Shown piece after piece: positions 54,849 through 63,329 of a DNA stretch of 64,000 nt. The notes under the pieces are model-generated. The model ran no database searches, had not been told where the DNA came from, and saw only the letters and a list, made by a program, of their open reading frames with translations. Position 1 is the first letter of the stretch; each line of letters begins with the position of its first letter. This DNA comes from Colwellia hornerae (GTDB lineage: Bacteria > Pseudomonadota > Gammaproteobacteria > Enterobacterales > Alteromonadaceae): contig NZ_VOLR01000002.1 of assembly GCF_007954355.1 (NCBI RefSeq), positions 62,001-126,000 on the forward strand, read 5' to 3'. The translations under genes and the position numbers were made by a program.

Positions 54849-57419
54849 TTACATTGTTCGACGGATCAAGGTCAAACTAGACATATTCAATAATCGCCAA
54901 CAACTTAGCATGCCCATGATACCGACAAAACCCGCACCGGCAACGATACCCACTAACCAATAGCTGAAATGAAAGCTCGCAGACATTTCAAACACTTGCG
55001 TTTGCAAGAAAAACACCGCTATTTCCATCGCAATACTTGCCATTAACCCAGCAACAGCGCCAAGTGCAACAAACTCAAACAAGACACTGTTTCGCAGTAG
55101 TGAACCTTTTGCACCTAAGGTACGCAATATCGCTAACTCTCGCTCTCGCTCTTCCATACTTGCTTGCACTTGTGCAACCAACACTAGACTACCCGCTAAA
55201 ATAACTAACACTAAAATAAGTTCAATCGCGATTGAAACCTGCTCAATCATGCTGGTCAGTTGTTTCATAATCGCACCAAAATCCATAATTGAAATCGTTG
55301 GATACTGGCTTAGAAAGCGATAAACTTCATTTTTTTGTTGGTCTGATATCATCCACGCCGAAATAGAAGTGGTTGCTATATCGATAACAGCGGCTTCATT
55401 GAAAATCATAATAAAGTTTAACTGTCGACTCTTCCAGTCAACATCGCGAATACTGGTAACCGGCACCGTAAACTCGTCAGTACCAATAGTAAAAGTTAAT
55501 TCATCGCCAAGTTTAATATCTAAACGTTCAGCCATGCCCTTTTCCATAGAGACTTGCGGTAATGTCTCCTTTATTTGCCACCACTGCCCTTCGACAACTT
55601 CATTGGTTAAGGGCAATTGCTCTTGCCATGTTAGGCTTAATTCACGGCCAGCACCTTTACGCTCTTTCGGCTTATCTTGCTCTTCCTCCTTCGCTTCATC
55701 CGTTTCTGTAGTTGATGAACCTTTATCATCATCGTCAACACTGACTGTTTTTTCACCATTAATCGCGGATAAACGACCTCGAAAAATAGGATAAAATCCC
55801 TGATTATCGAGATTGAGTTCTTCAGCAAAAGCTTGCAGTGGTGCAATTTCTTCATTGGCAATATTAAGTAGATAATGATTAGGGGTGTTTTCAGGAAACT
55901 GTGCTTGCCATTCATCAATTATTGAACTTTTCATTACCGTTATCAGCAGTAATAACTGAATAGCAATGGTAAAACTAACTAATTGCACACTATTTTCATT
56001 GGCACGCCGTTTTAAGTTTGCTAAAGCCAAATGCCAAGCTTTACCCGCTTTAGCGCCAGCACTTCGACCCGCGCCCATAATTAATCGCCCTAACAGCAAT
56101 AAAATACCTGAAACTAAAATGCCACCCAATAACAATGACAAGCTCATGATCAGATCGCGACTGAACAACATCAGCAGTGCAAAAAGTGCCAGTAAAGGAA
56201 TAACTTGATGCCAACCAAAACGCGGTAATTTACTTTGGCTAAAACCGCGAATAACATCGAGCGGTTTAGTTGAAATTAATTCAGTGATCGGATGAATAGC
56301 AAAAGCAATCGCGCAAAGCAGGCCTGTTATTACTGCAGTAACAAATGGCTTAAACGTTAACTGACTTTCATCTAATGACAAATAGCTTTCTATAGCACTT
56401 ACACCCGCAAGCATCAGCATATAACCAACAATAAGACCTACGATGATGCTAATTAAACTCAGTAAGCCCCAATGCAACATATATAATTTTTTTACGTGTG
56501 ATGTTGAAGCGCCTAACGCTTTAAATACGGCAACCATAGGTTGATGGCGTTGCCCATATCGTCTACTTGCTACGGCAACAGCGACAGCAGCGAGTACAAT
56601 ACCTAACATACTGGCTAATGATAAAAATTTCTCTGAGCTATCTAAGACCTTTGATAAACGATTCTTCGCTGATTTAGCATCGTACCAATTTTGAGTTTCG
56701 TTAAGTTGCGGTTTTATCCATGTTTCAAATGTTTCAATATCATCGCGTTCTCCGGCAAATAAATATTGATAATAAACGCGACTACCTGGTTTTATTAACT
56801 GGGTTTTATCGATATCTTTAATATTAAAAAATATTGCGGGTCCAGCAACAAACATGCGATATGAACGGTCAGGGATCTCAACGATAACACCGGCAATAGT
56901 GAGCGGGAGAACACCCACTTCAATCGTACCACCAATTTTAACATTTAAACGACTGAGTATACTTTCTTCAACATAAGCTGTGCCTTGCTTCGGCGCACTA
57001 ACAGAGGTCGGCACTTCTTGATCTAACGACATTTTAACCAGAAACTCGCCGCGCAAAGGATACTTTTCAGAAATAATATCAAGTTCAGATAACAGCATGT
57101 TATCGCCTGAAAACACCATAGAATCGAGTAATATTTTAGAAGCAACGTTCAGTGATAAACTGTCACTTTTATCAAGATATTCGGTCGGGATTGCTCGGCT
57201 CGAGCCCAGCACACGATCGGCCGCGATAGTATTAGCGCTGTTGGTGATAATGGCTTGTTTAATTTGTTCTGAAAAACCGGTTAATGAAAATACCGTGCCG
57301 ACAGCGAGAACAATCGCTAAAAATATAATGGTTAATTCGCCGCGGCGAAACTCATGATGTAACAGACGTAATGATTGTTTAACCCAAGTCTTTGATGGTT
57401 TGATCCTTAATTCACTCAT
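54849..57419 (-). CDS. ybbP: ABC transporter permease YbbP-like (FtsX/MacB type)
   Basis: 856 aa. Ten membrane segments in two FtsX blocks: one opening with ELTIIFLAIVLAVGTVFSLTGF, others around 260-500, and the last block about 725-850 (LVLVILAGSLVLVAQVQASM; REREL-AILRTLGAKG). Two large periplasmic domains lie between. A charged low-complexity stretch at about 558-592 (Asp/Lys/Glu/Ser-rich) makes it longer than E. coli YbbP (804 aa). It pairs with the ATPase two bp upstream; in E. coli YbbAP works with TesA on hydrophobic substrates at the membrane. Confidence 0.94.
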   Translation of the reverse strand: MSELRIKPSKTWVKQSLRLLHHEFRRGELTIIFLAIVLAVGTVFSLTGFSEQIKQAIITNSANTIAADRVLGSSRAIPTEYLDKSDSLSLNVASKILLDSMVFSGDNMLLSELDIISEKYPLRGEFLVKMSLDQEVPTSVSAPKQGTAYVEESILSRLNVKIGGTIEVGVLPLTIAGVIVEIPDRSYRMFVAGPAIFFNIKDIDKTQLIKPGSRVYYQYLFAGERDDIETFETWIKPQLNETQNWYDAKSAKNRLSKVLDSSEKFLSLASMLGIVLAAVAVAVASRRYGQRHQPMVAVFKALGASTSHVKKLYMLHWGLLSLISIIVGLIVGYMLMLAGVSAIESYLSLDESQLTFKPFVTAVITGLLCAIAFAIHPITELISTKPLDVIRGFSQSKLPRFGWHQVIPLLALFALLMLFSRDLIMSLSLLLGGILVSGILLLLGRLIMGAGRSAGAKAGKAWHLALANLKRRANENSVQLVSFTIAIQLLLLITVMKSSIIDEWQAQFPENTPNHYLLNIANEEIAPLQAFAEELNLDNQGFYPIFRGRLSAINGEKTVSVDDDDKGSSTTETDEAKEEEQDKPKERKGAGRELSLTWQEQLPLTNEVVEGQWWQIKETLPQVSMEKGMAERLDIKLGDELTFTIGTDEFTVPVTSIRDVDWKSRQLNFIMIFNEAAVIDIATTSISAWMISDQQKNEVYRFLSQYPTISIMDFGAIMKQLTSMIEQVSIAIELILVLVILAGSLVLVAQVQASMEERERELAILRTLGAKGSLLRNSVLFEFVALGAVAGLMASIAMEIAVFFLQTQVFEMSASFHFSYWLVGIVAGAGFVGIMGMLSCWRLLNMSSLTLIRRTM

Positions 57420-57421
57420 CG

Positions 57422-58156
57422 TTAACCTACTTTCATATGAGCAGGAAGTTCATCTTGATTGACATTATTGAGCTTAACTTCTTTTAGGACACCACTGTCC
57501 ATTTCAACTTGACGCTGACAGCGCTGGGCTAATTTGGGATCGTGGGTAACCAAGACTAAGGTAGTGCCATGTTTTTCATTTAATTGAAAGAGTAGATCAG
57601 CAATGTGAACGCCTGTTTTGGTATCTAAATTCCCCGTGGGTTCGTCAGCAAATAATACATCGGGCTTAGTAATAAAAGCGCGAGCGATAGCAACCCGTTG
57701 TTGTTCACCACCCGATAATTGTGACGGATAGTGCTCAGCTCGTTCGCCCAGCCCTACAGCGTCGAGTAAGGCCAGTCCTTGCTGTTTCGCATCAGGTAGA
57801 TTAGCCAATTCTGCGGGTAACATGACATTTTCAAGGGCAGTTAAACTACTAATTAATAAAAATTGCTGGAAAATAAATCCAACGTGATCTGCTCGTACTT
57901 GGCTACGTTGTTCTTCATTAAACTGGTGCAATGGGTGGTTTTTAAGATAAACTTCACCTGATGTAGGTAAATCTAAGCCAGCTAAGATAGATAACAAGGT
58001 TGTTTTACCTGAGCCTGATGAACCAACTATCGCTAAAGTTTCACCTGTATTGACCGTTAGGTTAACAGGTTGAAGTAGCTCAAGAGTTTTCTCTTCTAAC
58101 TGCACAGATTTAGTTAACGCACTTACTTTTAATATGGCTTCGGAATTTGACTTCAT
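57422..58156 (-). CDS. ybbA: ABC transporter ATP-binding protein YbbA-like
   Basis: 244 aa from ATG 58156; an upstream ATG at 58171 would add five residues. Walker A GSSGSGKTTLL, Q-loop FIFQQFLLISSL, signature LSGGEQQRVAIARAF, Walker B VLFADEPTGNLD and H-loop VTHD are intact. It powers the YbbP permease encoded 2 bp downstream. Its start codon overlaps that of divergent tesA, an arrangement resembling the overlapping ybbA/tesA pair of E. coli. Confidence 0.95.
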   Translation of the reverse strand: MKSNSEAILKVSALTKSVQLEEKTLELLQPVNLTVNTGETLAIVGSSGSGKTTLLSILAGLDLPTSGEVYLKNHPLHQFNEEQRSQVRADHVGFIFQQFLLISSLTALENVMLPAELANLPDAKQQGLALLDAVGLGERAEHYPSQLSGGEQQRVAIARAFITKPDVLFADEPTGNLDTKTGVHIADLLFQLNEKHGTTLVLVTHDPKLAQRCQRQVEMDSGVLKEVKLNNVNQDELPAHMKVG

Positions 58157-58793
58157 GAATAAACATCCCATTTATATTTTATTTTTAAGCTTGATAGCTT
58201 TAATTTCTACATCTTTTTTGACATTGGCTAACCCTTCAGCCAAGCATGCTATTTTACTACTAGGTGATAGTGTTAGTGCAAGCTATGGAATGAAACAAAA
58301 CCAAGGCTGGGTTCACCTATTAAATCAACAGTTAATTACGCAAAAAAGTACTTATAAGATCACTAATGCTAGCATTAGTGGTGAGACTACAACAGGCGGT
58401 TTATCAAGGTTACCGGGGATATTAGCCAAAGAAAAAGTGGATCATTTAGTGATAGAACTCGGTGGCAATGATGGCCTTAGAGGCTATGCGCCAACGAAAA
58501 TTAAAAATAATTTGTTACAAATGATAAAGCTCGCTCAAGACAAAAAAATCCCCGTGACGCTCTATCAAATAAAAATCACGCCAAATTATGGGCCTCGCTA
58601 TAATAAAATGTTTGAACAAGTTTTTATTGATGTTGCCACTGAAACTAACAGTAACTTGTTACCTTTTTTTGTTGAACCATTAGTCACCGATGCCAGTTTA
58701 ATGCAAAAAGATGGCATTCACCCAAGCATTAAAGCTCAGCCTATTATTGCTGAATTTGTCGCTAAACAGTTTCAACAAATCATGGAAAATTAA
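58155..58793 (+). CDS. tesA: Arylesterase / acyl-CoA thioesterase I / lysophospholipase L1
   Basis: 212 aa from ATG 58155 (MNKHPIYIL). Signal peptide about 1-28. SGNH hydrolase with block I LLGDSVSASYGM (Ser39), block II SISGETTTGG, block III ELGGNDGLRG and block V DGIHPSIKAQP. Periplasmic enzyme hydrolysing thioesters and lysophospholipids. Divergent from ybbA with start codons overlapping by two bases, and one base upstream of the antiporter gene. Confidence 0.95.
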   Translation: MNKHPIYILFLSLIALISTSFLTLANPSAKHAILLLGDSVSASYGMKQNQGWVHLLNQQLITQKSTYKITNASISGETTTGGLSRLPGILAKEKVDHLVIELGGNDGLRGYAPTKIKNNLLQMIKLAQDKKIPVTLYQIKITPNYGPRYNKMFEQVFIDVATETNSNLLPFFVEPLVTDASLMQKDGIHPSIKAQPIIAEFVAKQFQQIMEN

Positions 58794-58794
58794 C

Positions 58795-60369
58795 ATGGAC
58801 TTTATTTGGATTTTATTTGCCTTCGGCTGTGGCATGGCGGCAAAATCATTTTCATTACCGCCTTCAATCGGTTATTTGTCTGCAGGGTTTTTATTAAATT
58901 TTTTAGGTTTTCAAGCAGACGACAGTATTAATACTTTAGCAAACTTAGGCATAACATTAATGTTATTTACTATTGGTTTAAAACTCAATGTTAAAGACTT
59001 ATTAAAAAAAGAAGTTTGGTTAGGCAGTTTGTCTCATAGTGTCACTTGGGTATTGTTAGGCGCGCTGTTACTGAAATTATTCGCGCTTGCTGCTATTGGC
59101 TATTTTGCTGACTTATCTTTTTACACCTTAGGTTTAATTATTTTTGCCTTAAGCTTTAGTAGTACGGTTTGTGTGGTTAAGCTGATGGAAGATCACGGCG
59201 AAATGCGCACTCGTCACGGTAAATTAGCCGTGGGTATTTTAGTGATACAAGATATTGTCGCGGTAATATTTTTAGTGGTGGCGACCGGTAAATCTCCAAC
59301 ATTATGGGCTTTACTGCTGTTGAGCGCCTTTTTGATAAAACCGTTAATCAATAAACTTATCGACCAAGTAGGTCATGGCGAGCTTATTCCGCTAACCGGT
59401 TTTTTCTTAGCCTTTGGTGCCTATGAACTTTTTGAGTTAGTGAGTATTAAAGGCGATTTAGGCGCCCTGCTCGTTGGTATGTATTTAGCTTCGCACAGTA
59501 AAGCGAGTGAAATTAATAAATCGCTGATGGGCTTTAAAGACCTATTTTTAATTGGTTTTTTCTTATCTATTGGCTTTACCGCATTACCCACAATAGAAAT
59601 GCTTGCTATGGCAGGTCTACTGACCTTACTTATCCCAGTAAAATTTTGTTTGTTCTTTTTCCTATTTACACAATTTAAATTACGTGGCAGAACCTCTTAT
59701 TTAACCGCGCTAGCATTAAGTAACTTTAGTGAATTTGGTTTGATCATCGCTTCGCTATCAACAAAAAATGGCTGGTTAACCAATGATTGGTTGGTCATTT
59801 TATCTTTGGCTGTTTCTTTATCCTTTATTATTACCAATATCACTTATAACTATGCTCATCAGATTTTTACTCGACATAAATCGTTTATTTGTAAATACGA
59901 AAGAAAAAGTAAACTTAGCGAAGATAACTTCATACAACCTTGTGATGCACCTATCGTTGTTATTGGTATGGGACGTGTTGGTATGGGCGCTTATAAAGCT
60001 TTAGATAGCCAGGCTGCTGGTCAAGTATGGGGGTTAGATGCAGACCAAGGTAAAATCGCCTGGCTAAATGATAATAACGTGCAAGCATTTTGTGGTGATG
60101 CAGAGAACATAGATTTTTGGGAAAATATAGAAATAGAGAAACTAGAGTTAATCTTACTCGCTTTGCCACAAATTCAAGATATAAAAAATATAACCTTGCA
60201 ATTAAGACATGCAAATTATCAGGGACAAATTGCGGCTATTGCACGATTTGATGATGAGCGCCAAGAAATTGAAACCTTTGGCGTAGATAAAGTATTTAAC
60301 TTCTATACCGAGGCCGGTGTTGGTTTTGCTGAGGAGAGCTTAGCGATGATGAAACCCAATAAGCAGTAA
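58795..60369 (+). CDS. Monovalent cation:proton antiporter-2 (KefB/YbaL-like) with TrkA-N domain
   Basis: 524 aa from ATG 58795, one base after the tesA stop; GGA at 58783-58785 serves as ribosome site. Twelve or so membrane helices form the CPA2 exchanger (FGCGMAAKSFSLPPSIGYLSAG, LLVGMYLASHSKASEINKSL). A cytosolic nucleotide-binding domain follows at about 390-520, with VVIGMGRVGMGAYKAL. It exports K+ or Na+ against H+, gated by nucleotide or thiol adduct. Operon with tesA. Confidence 0.92.
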   Translation: MDFIWILFAFGCGMAAKSFSLPPSIGYLSAGFLLNFLGFQADDSINTLANLGITLMLFTIGLKLNVKDLLKKEVWLGSLSHSVTWVLLGALLLKLFALAAIGYFADLSFYTLGLIIFALSFSSTVCVVKLMEDHGEMRTRHGKLAVGILVIQDIVAVIFLVVATGKSPTLWALLLLSAFLIKPLINKLIDQVGHGELIPLTGFFLAFGAYELFELVSIKGDLGALLVGMYLASHSKASEINKSLMGFKDLFLIGFFLSIGFTALPTIEMLAMAGLLTLLIPVKFCLFFFLFTQFKLRGRTSYLTALALSNFSEFGLIIASLSTKNGWLTNDWLVILSLAVSLSFIITNITYNYAHQIFTRHKSFICKYERKSKLSEDNFIQPCDAPIVVIGMGRVGMGAYKALDSQAAGQVWGLDADQGKIAWLNDNNVQAFCGDAENIDFWENIEIEKLELILLALPQIQDIKNITLQLRHANYQGQIAAIARFDDERQEIETFGVDKVFNFYTEAGVGFAEESLAMMKPNKQ

Positions 60370-60405
60370 TACTCTGGCTTACTCTACAACTCAGGTCGCT
60401 AAATA

Positions 60406-60433
60406 TTGAGAGCTAACAAGTAACAGGTATAAA
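60406..60433 (+). promoter_or_regulatory. Candidate sigma-70 promoter
   Basis: TTGAGA (60406-60411), 16-bp spacer, TATAAA (60428-60433). Each box has five of six consensus bases. Its -10 box lies in the loop of the hairpin 60419-60441. In an AT-rich genome this could be chance; it gains weight from the structured segment and terminator downstream. Confidence 0.35.
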
Positions 60434-60439
60434 CTGTTA

Positions 60440-60692
60440 CTTTGCTCTTACTATAACCTCTGGGATGATGAGCAAACTAATAACGTCGTCATATAACAAA
60501 ATATACCTACCATCAACGCAAAAGGTAAAGCGCCTTAACAGACAAAACCTAGATAGGATAACACTTAGGTCACATTGTCTGTTCTAAGCTCAACAAAGTA
60601 ACATTAGACAGCTTAGAATAGCCTTAAGGCAATGTTGTGATTGAAACATCAAATTTCAGGCATAAAAAAACCGACAATAGGTCGGTTTTTTT
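60440..60692 (+). ncRNA. Candidate small RNA of about 250 nt
   Basis: Downstream of the candidate promoter are two stacked inverted repeats: AACAGACAA/TTGTCTGTT (60537-60545 with 60575-60583), enclosing ACCTAG/CTTAGGT, and TTCTAAGCT/AGCTTAGAA (60582-60590 with 60610-60618). They share two bases, so they could alternate. A canonical terminator ends the segment at 60692. No known RNA family is recognised. The terminator alone is explained by the leftward tRNA operon, so this call is weak. Confidence 0.3.
60666..60692. terminator. Bidirectional terminator at the end of the tRNA operon
   Basis: AAAAACCGAC (60666-60675), loop AATAG, GTCGGTTTTT (60681-60690) plus two T. Read leftward it ends the tRNA-Ala/Glu transcript; read rightward it could end a transcript from the antiporter region. 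Confidence 0.88.
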
Positions 60693-60743
60693 ATATCACT
60701 TATAGCACTGACTCTTTAGTAAACTCGTTACATAAAAAATAAG

Positions 60744-60819
60744 TGGCATCCCTAAGGGGATTCGAACCCCTGTTACCGCCGTGAAAGGGCGGTGTCCTAG
60801 GCCTCTAGACGATAGGGAC
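60744..60819 (-). tRNA. tRNA-Glu (UUC), copy 4 in transcription order
   Basis: 76 nt with encoded CCA (plus-strand TGG at 60744). Anticodon TTC in the loop CTTTCAC on stem CCGCC/GGCGG; T-arm AGGGGTTCGAATCCCCT. The acceptor stem GTCCCTA/TAGGGAT has a G1-U72 wobble. Last gene of the leftward tRNA operon. Confidence 0.97.
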
Positions 60820-61088
60820 ACTTAAACTCTATAACGGAATAAATTCCGTTGTTTCAGTGTTGAAGAGTCTTGAGCTTGTGAAAGCGAACGACCTACTCCA
60901 AATACTAAAACTATTCAGTAAGTGAACATTGAATAAACAAGGTTCAGCTACTTAGAAAAGCATCAAACAAGACTTTTATCTCGCTTTTATGATTGAAACG
61001 TTCTTCAATCAAAGGAAACAACAAGACCTAGTTTGTTATACCCTTTTTACTTATTTATTAACGTCCAATAAAGGAAATAAAAAATAAG

Positions 61089-61164
61089 TGGCATCCCTAA
61101 GGGGATTCGAACCCCTGTTACCGCCGTGAAAGGGCGGTGTCCTAGGCCTCTAGACGATAGGGAC
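61089..61164 (-). tRNA. tRNA-Glu (UUC), copy 3 in transcription order
   Basis: Same 76-nt sequence as the other three copies, CCA encoded, anticodon TTC. Start-to-start distance to the copy at 60744 is 345 bp, to the next 261 bp. Confidence 0.97.
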
Positions 61165-61349
61165 ACTAAAACTATTGAGTAAATGAACATTGAATAAGCA
61201 AGGTTCAGCTACTTAGAAAAGCATCAAACAAGACTTTCATCTCGCTTTTATGATTGAAACGTTTTTCAACCAAAGGAAACAACAAGACCTAGTTTGTTAT
61301 ACCCTTTTTACTTATTCATTAACGTCCAATAAAGGAAATAAAAAATAAG

Positions 61350-61425
61350 TGGCATCCCTAAGGGGATTCGAACCCCTGTTACCGCCGTGAAAGGGCGGTG
61401 TCCTAGGCCTCTAGACGATAGGGAC
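61350..61425 (-). tRNA. tRNA-Glu (UUC), copy 2 in transcription order
   Basis: Same 76-nt sequence, CCA encoded, anticodon TTC. The spacer on its 3' side (61165-61349) lacks a segment of about 84 bp present in the other two spacers. Confidence 0.97.
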
Positions 61426-61695
61426 ACTTAAACTCTATAACGGAATAAATTCCGTTGTTTCAGTGTTGGAGAGTCTTGAGCTTGCGAAAGCGAACGACCT
61501 ACTCCAAATACTAAAACTATTTAGTAAGTGAACATTGAATAAACAAGGTTCAGCTACTTAGAAAAGCATCGGACAAGATTTACATCTTGTTTTTATCATT
61601 GAAAATATATTTCAACCAAAGGAGATAACAAGACCTAGTTTGTTATACCCTGTTTACTTATTTATCCACTTCCAATAAAGAAAACAAAAAATAAG

Positions 61696-61771
61696 TGGCA
61701 TCCCTAAGGGGATTCGAACCCCTGTTACCGCCGTGAAAGGGCGGTGTCCTAGGCCTCTAGACGATAGGGAC
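61696..61771 (-). tRNA. tRNA-Glu (UUC), copy 1 in transcription order
   Basis: Same 76-nt sequence, CCA encoded, anticodon TTC. It follows tRNA-Ala by 106 bp and is transcribed from the promoter at 62035-62063. Confidence 0.97.
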
Positions 61772-61877
61772 ACAAATACTATCGTGAAAAGTAAACTTTT
61801 CTATTTTAAGTGATAAAAAAACACTTAAAACCAACATTGCTTAAATAAAGATTAACTTATTAAAACAACTTAAAACT

Positions 61878-61953
61878 TGGTGGAGCTATGCGGGATCGAA
61901 CCGCAGACCTCTTCGCTGCCAGCGAAGCGCTCTCCCAGCTGAGCTATAGCCCC
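61878..61953 (-). tRNA. tRNA-Ala (GGC)
   Basis: 76 nt with encoded CCA. Begins GGGGCTATAGCTCAGC on the minus strand, anticodon GGC in loop TTGGCAG-like context on stem TTCGC/GCGAA, T-arm with GGTTCGATCCC. First gene of the leftward tRNA operon, 81 bp downstream of the -10 box. Confidence 0.96.
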
Positions 61954-62034
61954 ACTACAAATCAATAACATGGCCTAATATGCTACAAATTCATTGCCAA
62001 ACAAATGATTAATCACTCGTTGAAAGCGAGGCGC

Positions 62035-62063
62035 ATTCTAAGCACCCGTCCTAAAACTGTCAA
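62035..62063 (-). promoter_or_regulatory. Strong promoter of the tRNA-Ala/Glu operon
   Basis: On the minus strand: TTGACA (62063-62058), exactly 17-bp spacer, TAGAAT (62040-62035), then a GC-rich discriminator GCGCCTCGC. This is the pattern of stable-RNA promoters under stringent (ppGpp/DksA) control. The remaining part of the 412-bp gap up to the yvcK start shows nothing else recognisable. Confidence 0.85.
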
Positions 62064-62365
62064 CTGTTATTTTAGATAAAAAGGTATTTTTTGCAAAGTT
62101 TTTAGTTAAGTGTTTACTTAAGCGTCAAGTTGACTATTTTTTGTTTAATCAGTGATTTATCAATACCAACTTTTTGAAAGCGCTTTCATTTATCTGCAAT
62201 GAACCGATGTCACTAATGTTAAACGATTATTTATTTACCTGGTTATATTTATCAGCCAACTTTAGATAGTACATCTAGACAAGCTCAATGAATTAAGGGT
62301 TTATAGTTTCATTATGACCAGATTGGGGGTAAAGTTGTATTAAGATATAATAATAAGAATTTTTC

Positions 62366-63274
62366 ATGCAGCTAGAAAAGCTAAATGTTGTCGCTATTGG
62401 TGGCGGACACGGTTTAGGTCGAGTGTTATCTACTCTTTCTTTTTTAAAGAAGCAGTTAACCGGCATAGTAACCACAACCGATAATGGTGGCTCTACTGGT
62501 CGCTTACGTAGACGAAGTAGCTCTATTGCTTGGGGCGATCTACGTAATTGCTTAACCTTACTTGTTGATGAGGATTCTGTTGGCAGTCAGTTGTTTGACT
62601 TTAGATTTGATGGCCAAGATGAACTCGGTGGTCACAACTTAGGTAATCTTATTTTATATGCGCTGGGGAAGCTACAATCTCGACCCCTTGATTCTATAAA
62701 GCTGGTTAGACGTTTATTAGGCGTTAGAACACCCTTGTATCCGATGTCAGAAACACCGACTGATTTAATGGCGTTTTATCCGAAAGGACGCTGTAAAGTC
62801 GGTGAGCTTTCAGTTGATAAAATGCCAATCATGCCAGAAAAATTATTGTTGGCTCCTTTGGTTAAAACTTTACCCTTATGTATTGAGTCAATAAGGTCTG
62901 CTGATTTGATTATCTTAGGTCCTGGGAGCTTTCTTACCAGCGTTATTCCACCACTGTTAGTGCGAGACATCACTAAAGCAATTCAAGCAAGCTCTGCTCA
63001 TTGTGTGTTTATTGAGAATTTAGGCCCAGAAGACAGCCCCGCCGCTGCGCTTTCATTAGATGAGAAGCTCAATTGGATCAAAGAAAATATTGGCTGTTTA
63101 CCTATTAACAGTGTGATTTGTCACGATGAAACAGTAACATCAACAATTTTACCTATTATTCACTGTGACCTTTCAGATGGTTCAGGCAGTCATTATCATG
63201 ATAAAGAGAAACTGTTACAGGCATTAAAGCTTTGTATAAGTGGTATCGATAAACAAAACAGTATTTCTGCCTAG
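62366..63274 (+). CDS. yvcK: YvcK-family UDP-GlcNAc-binding protein (CofD-like fold)
   Basis: 302 aa, matching the YvcK/YbhK length. N-terminal VVAIGGGHGLGRVLSTL, TTTDNGGSTGRLRR and WGDLRNCLTLL, with NLILYALGKL and the later LIILGPGSFLTSVIPPLLV, give the nucleotide-sugar pocket of the family. In Bacillus, YvcK is needed for gluconeogenic growth and cell shape; the E. coli homologue is YbhK. Weak ribosome site. Convergent with dcd. Confidence 0.94.
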   Translation: MQLEKLNVVAIGGGHGLGRVLSTLSFLKKQLTGIVTTTDNGGSTGRLRRRSSSIAWGDLRNCLTLLVDEDSVGSQLFDFRFDGQDELGGHNLGNLILYALGKLQSRPLDSIKLVRRLLGVRTPLYPMSETPTDLMAFYPKGRCKVGELSVDKMPIMPEKLLLAPLVKTLPLCIESIRSADLIILGPGSFLTSVIPPLLVRDITKAIQASSAHCVFIENLGPEDSPAAALSLDEKLNWIKENIGCLPINSVICHDETVTSTILPIIHCDLSDGSGSHYHDKEKLLQALKLCISGIDKQNSISA

Positions 63275-63291
63275 TTTTGACGTATCTGGAT

Positions 63292-63329
63292 AAAAAGCCG
63301 TAAAATGATCGCTCATTTTACGGCTTTTT
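63292..63329. terminator. Bidirectional terminator between yvcK and dcd
   Basis: A perfect 17-bp stem (63292-63308 with 63313-63329) with loop TCGC, starting AAAAAGCCG and ending CGGCTTTTT. Its T run is the first unit of the TTTTTAG repeat. Confidence 0.9.

Larger units (their letters stand above)
60370..60743. other. Structured intergenic region between antiporter gene and tRNA-Glu array
   Basis: 374 bp with no convincing ORF. It holds a hairpin AGTAACAG/CTGTTACT (60419-60441), two adjacent inverted repeats (60537-60583 and 60582-60618) and the terminator at 60666-60692. A possible plus-strand promoter is at 60406-60433. See the small-RNA candidate entry. Confidence 0.6.
60820..61695. repeat. 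Repeated spacers of the tRNA-Glu array
   Basis: Three spacers (60820-61088, 61165-61349, 61426-61695) share near-identical sequence, for example TAAACAAGGTTCAGCTACTT and AACAAGACCTAGTTTGTTAT. The outer two are 269-270 bp. The middle one is 185 bp, missing the part that begins after the tRNA with CTTAAACTCTATAACGG. An ACGGAATAAATTCCGT palindrome is in that part. The array thus arose by tandem duplication of tRNA plus spacer. Confidence 0.85.

Noticed and set aside
55369-55794. 141-codon plus-strand ORF opposite ybbP
   Set aside because: Antisense shadow of the permease gene with no domain-like composition.
60820-61695. Integration site or mobile element in the tRNA array
   Set aside because: No integrase, no partial tRNA 3' end and no foreign genes; tandem duplication explains the repeats.
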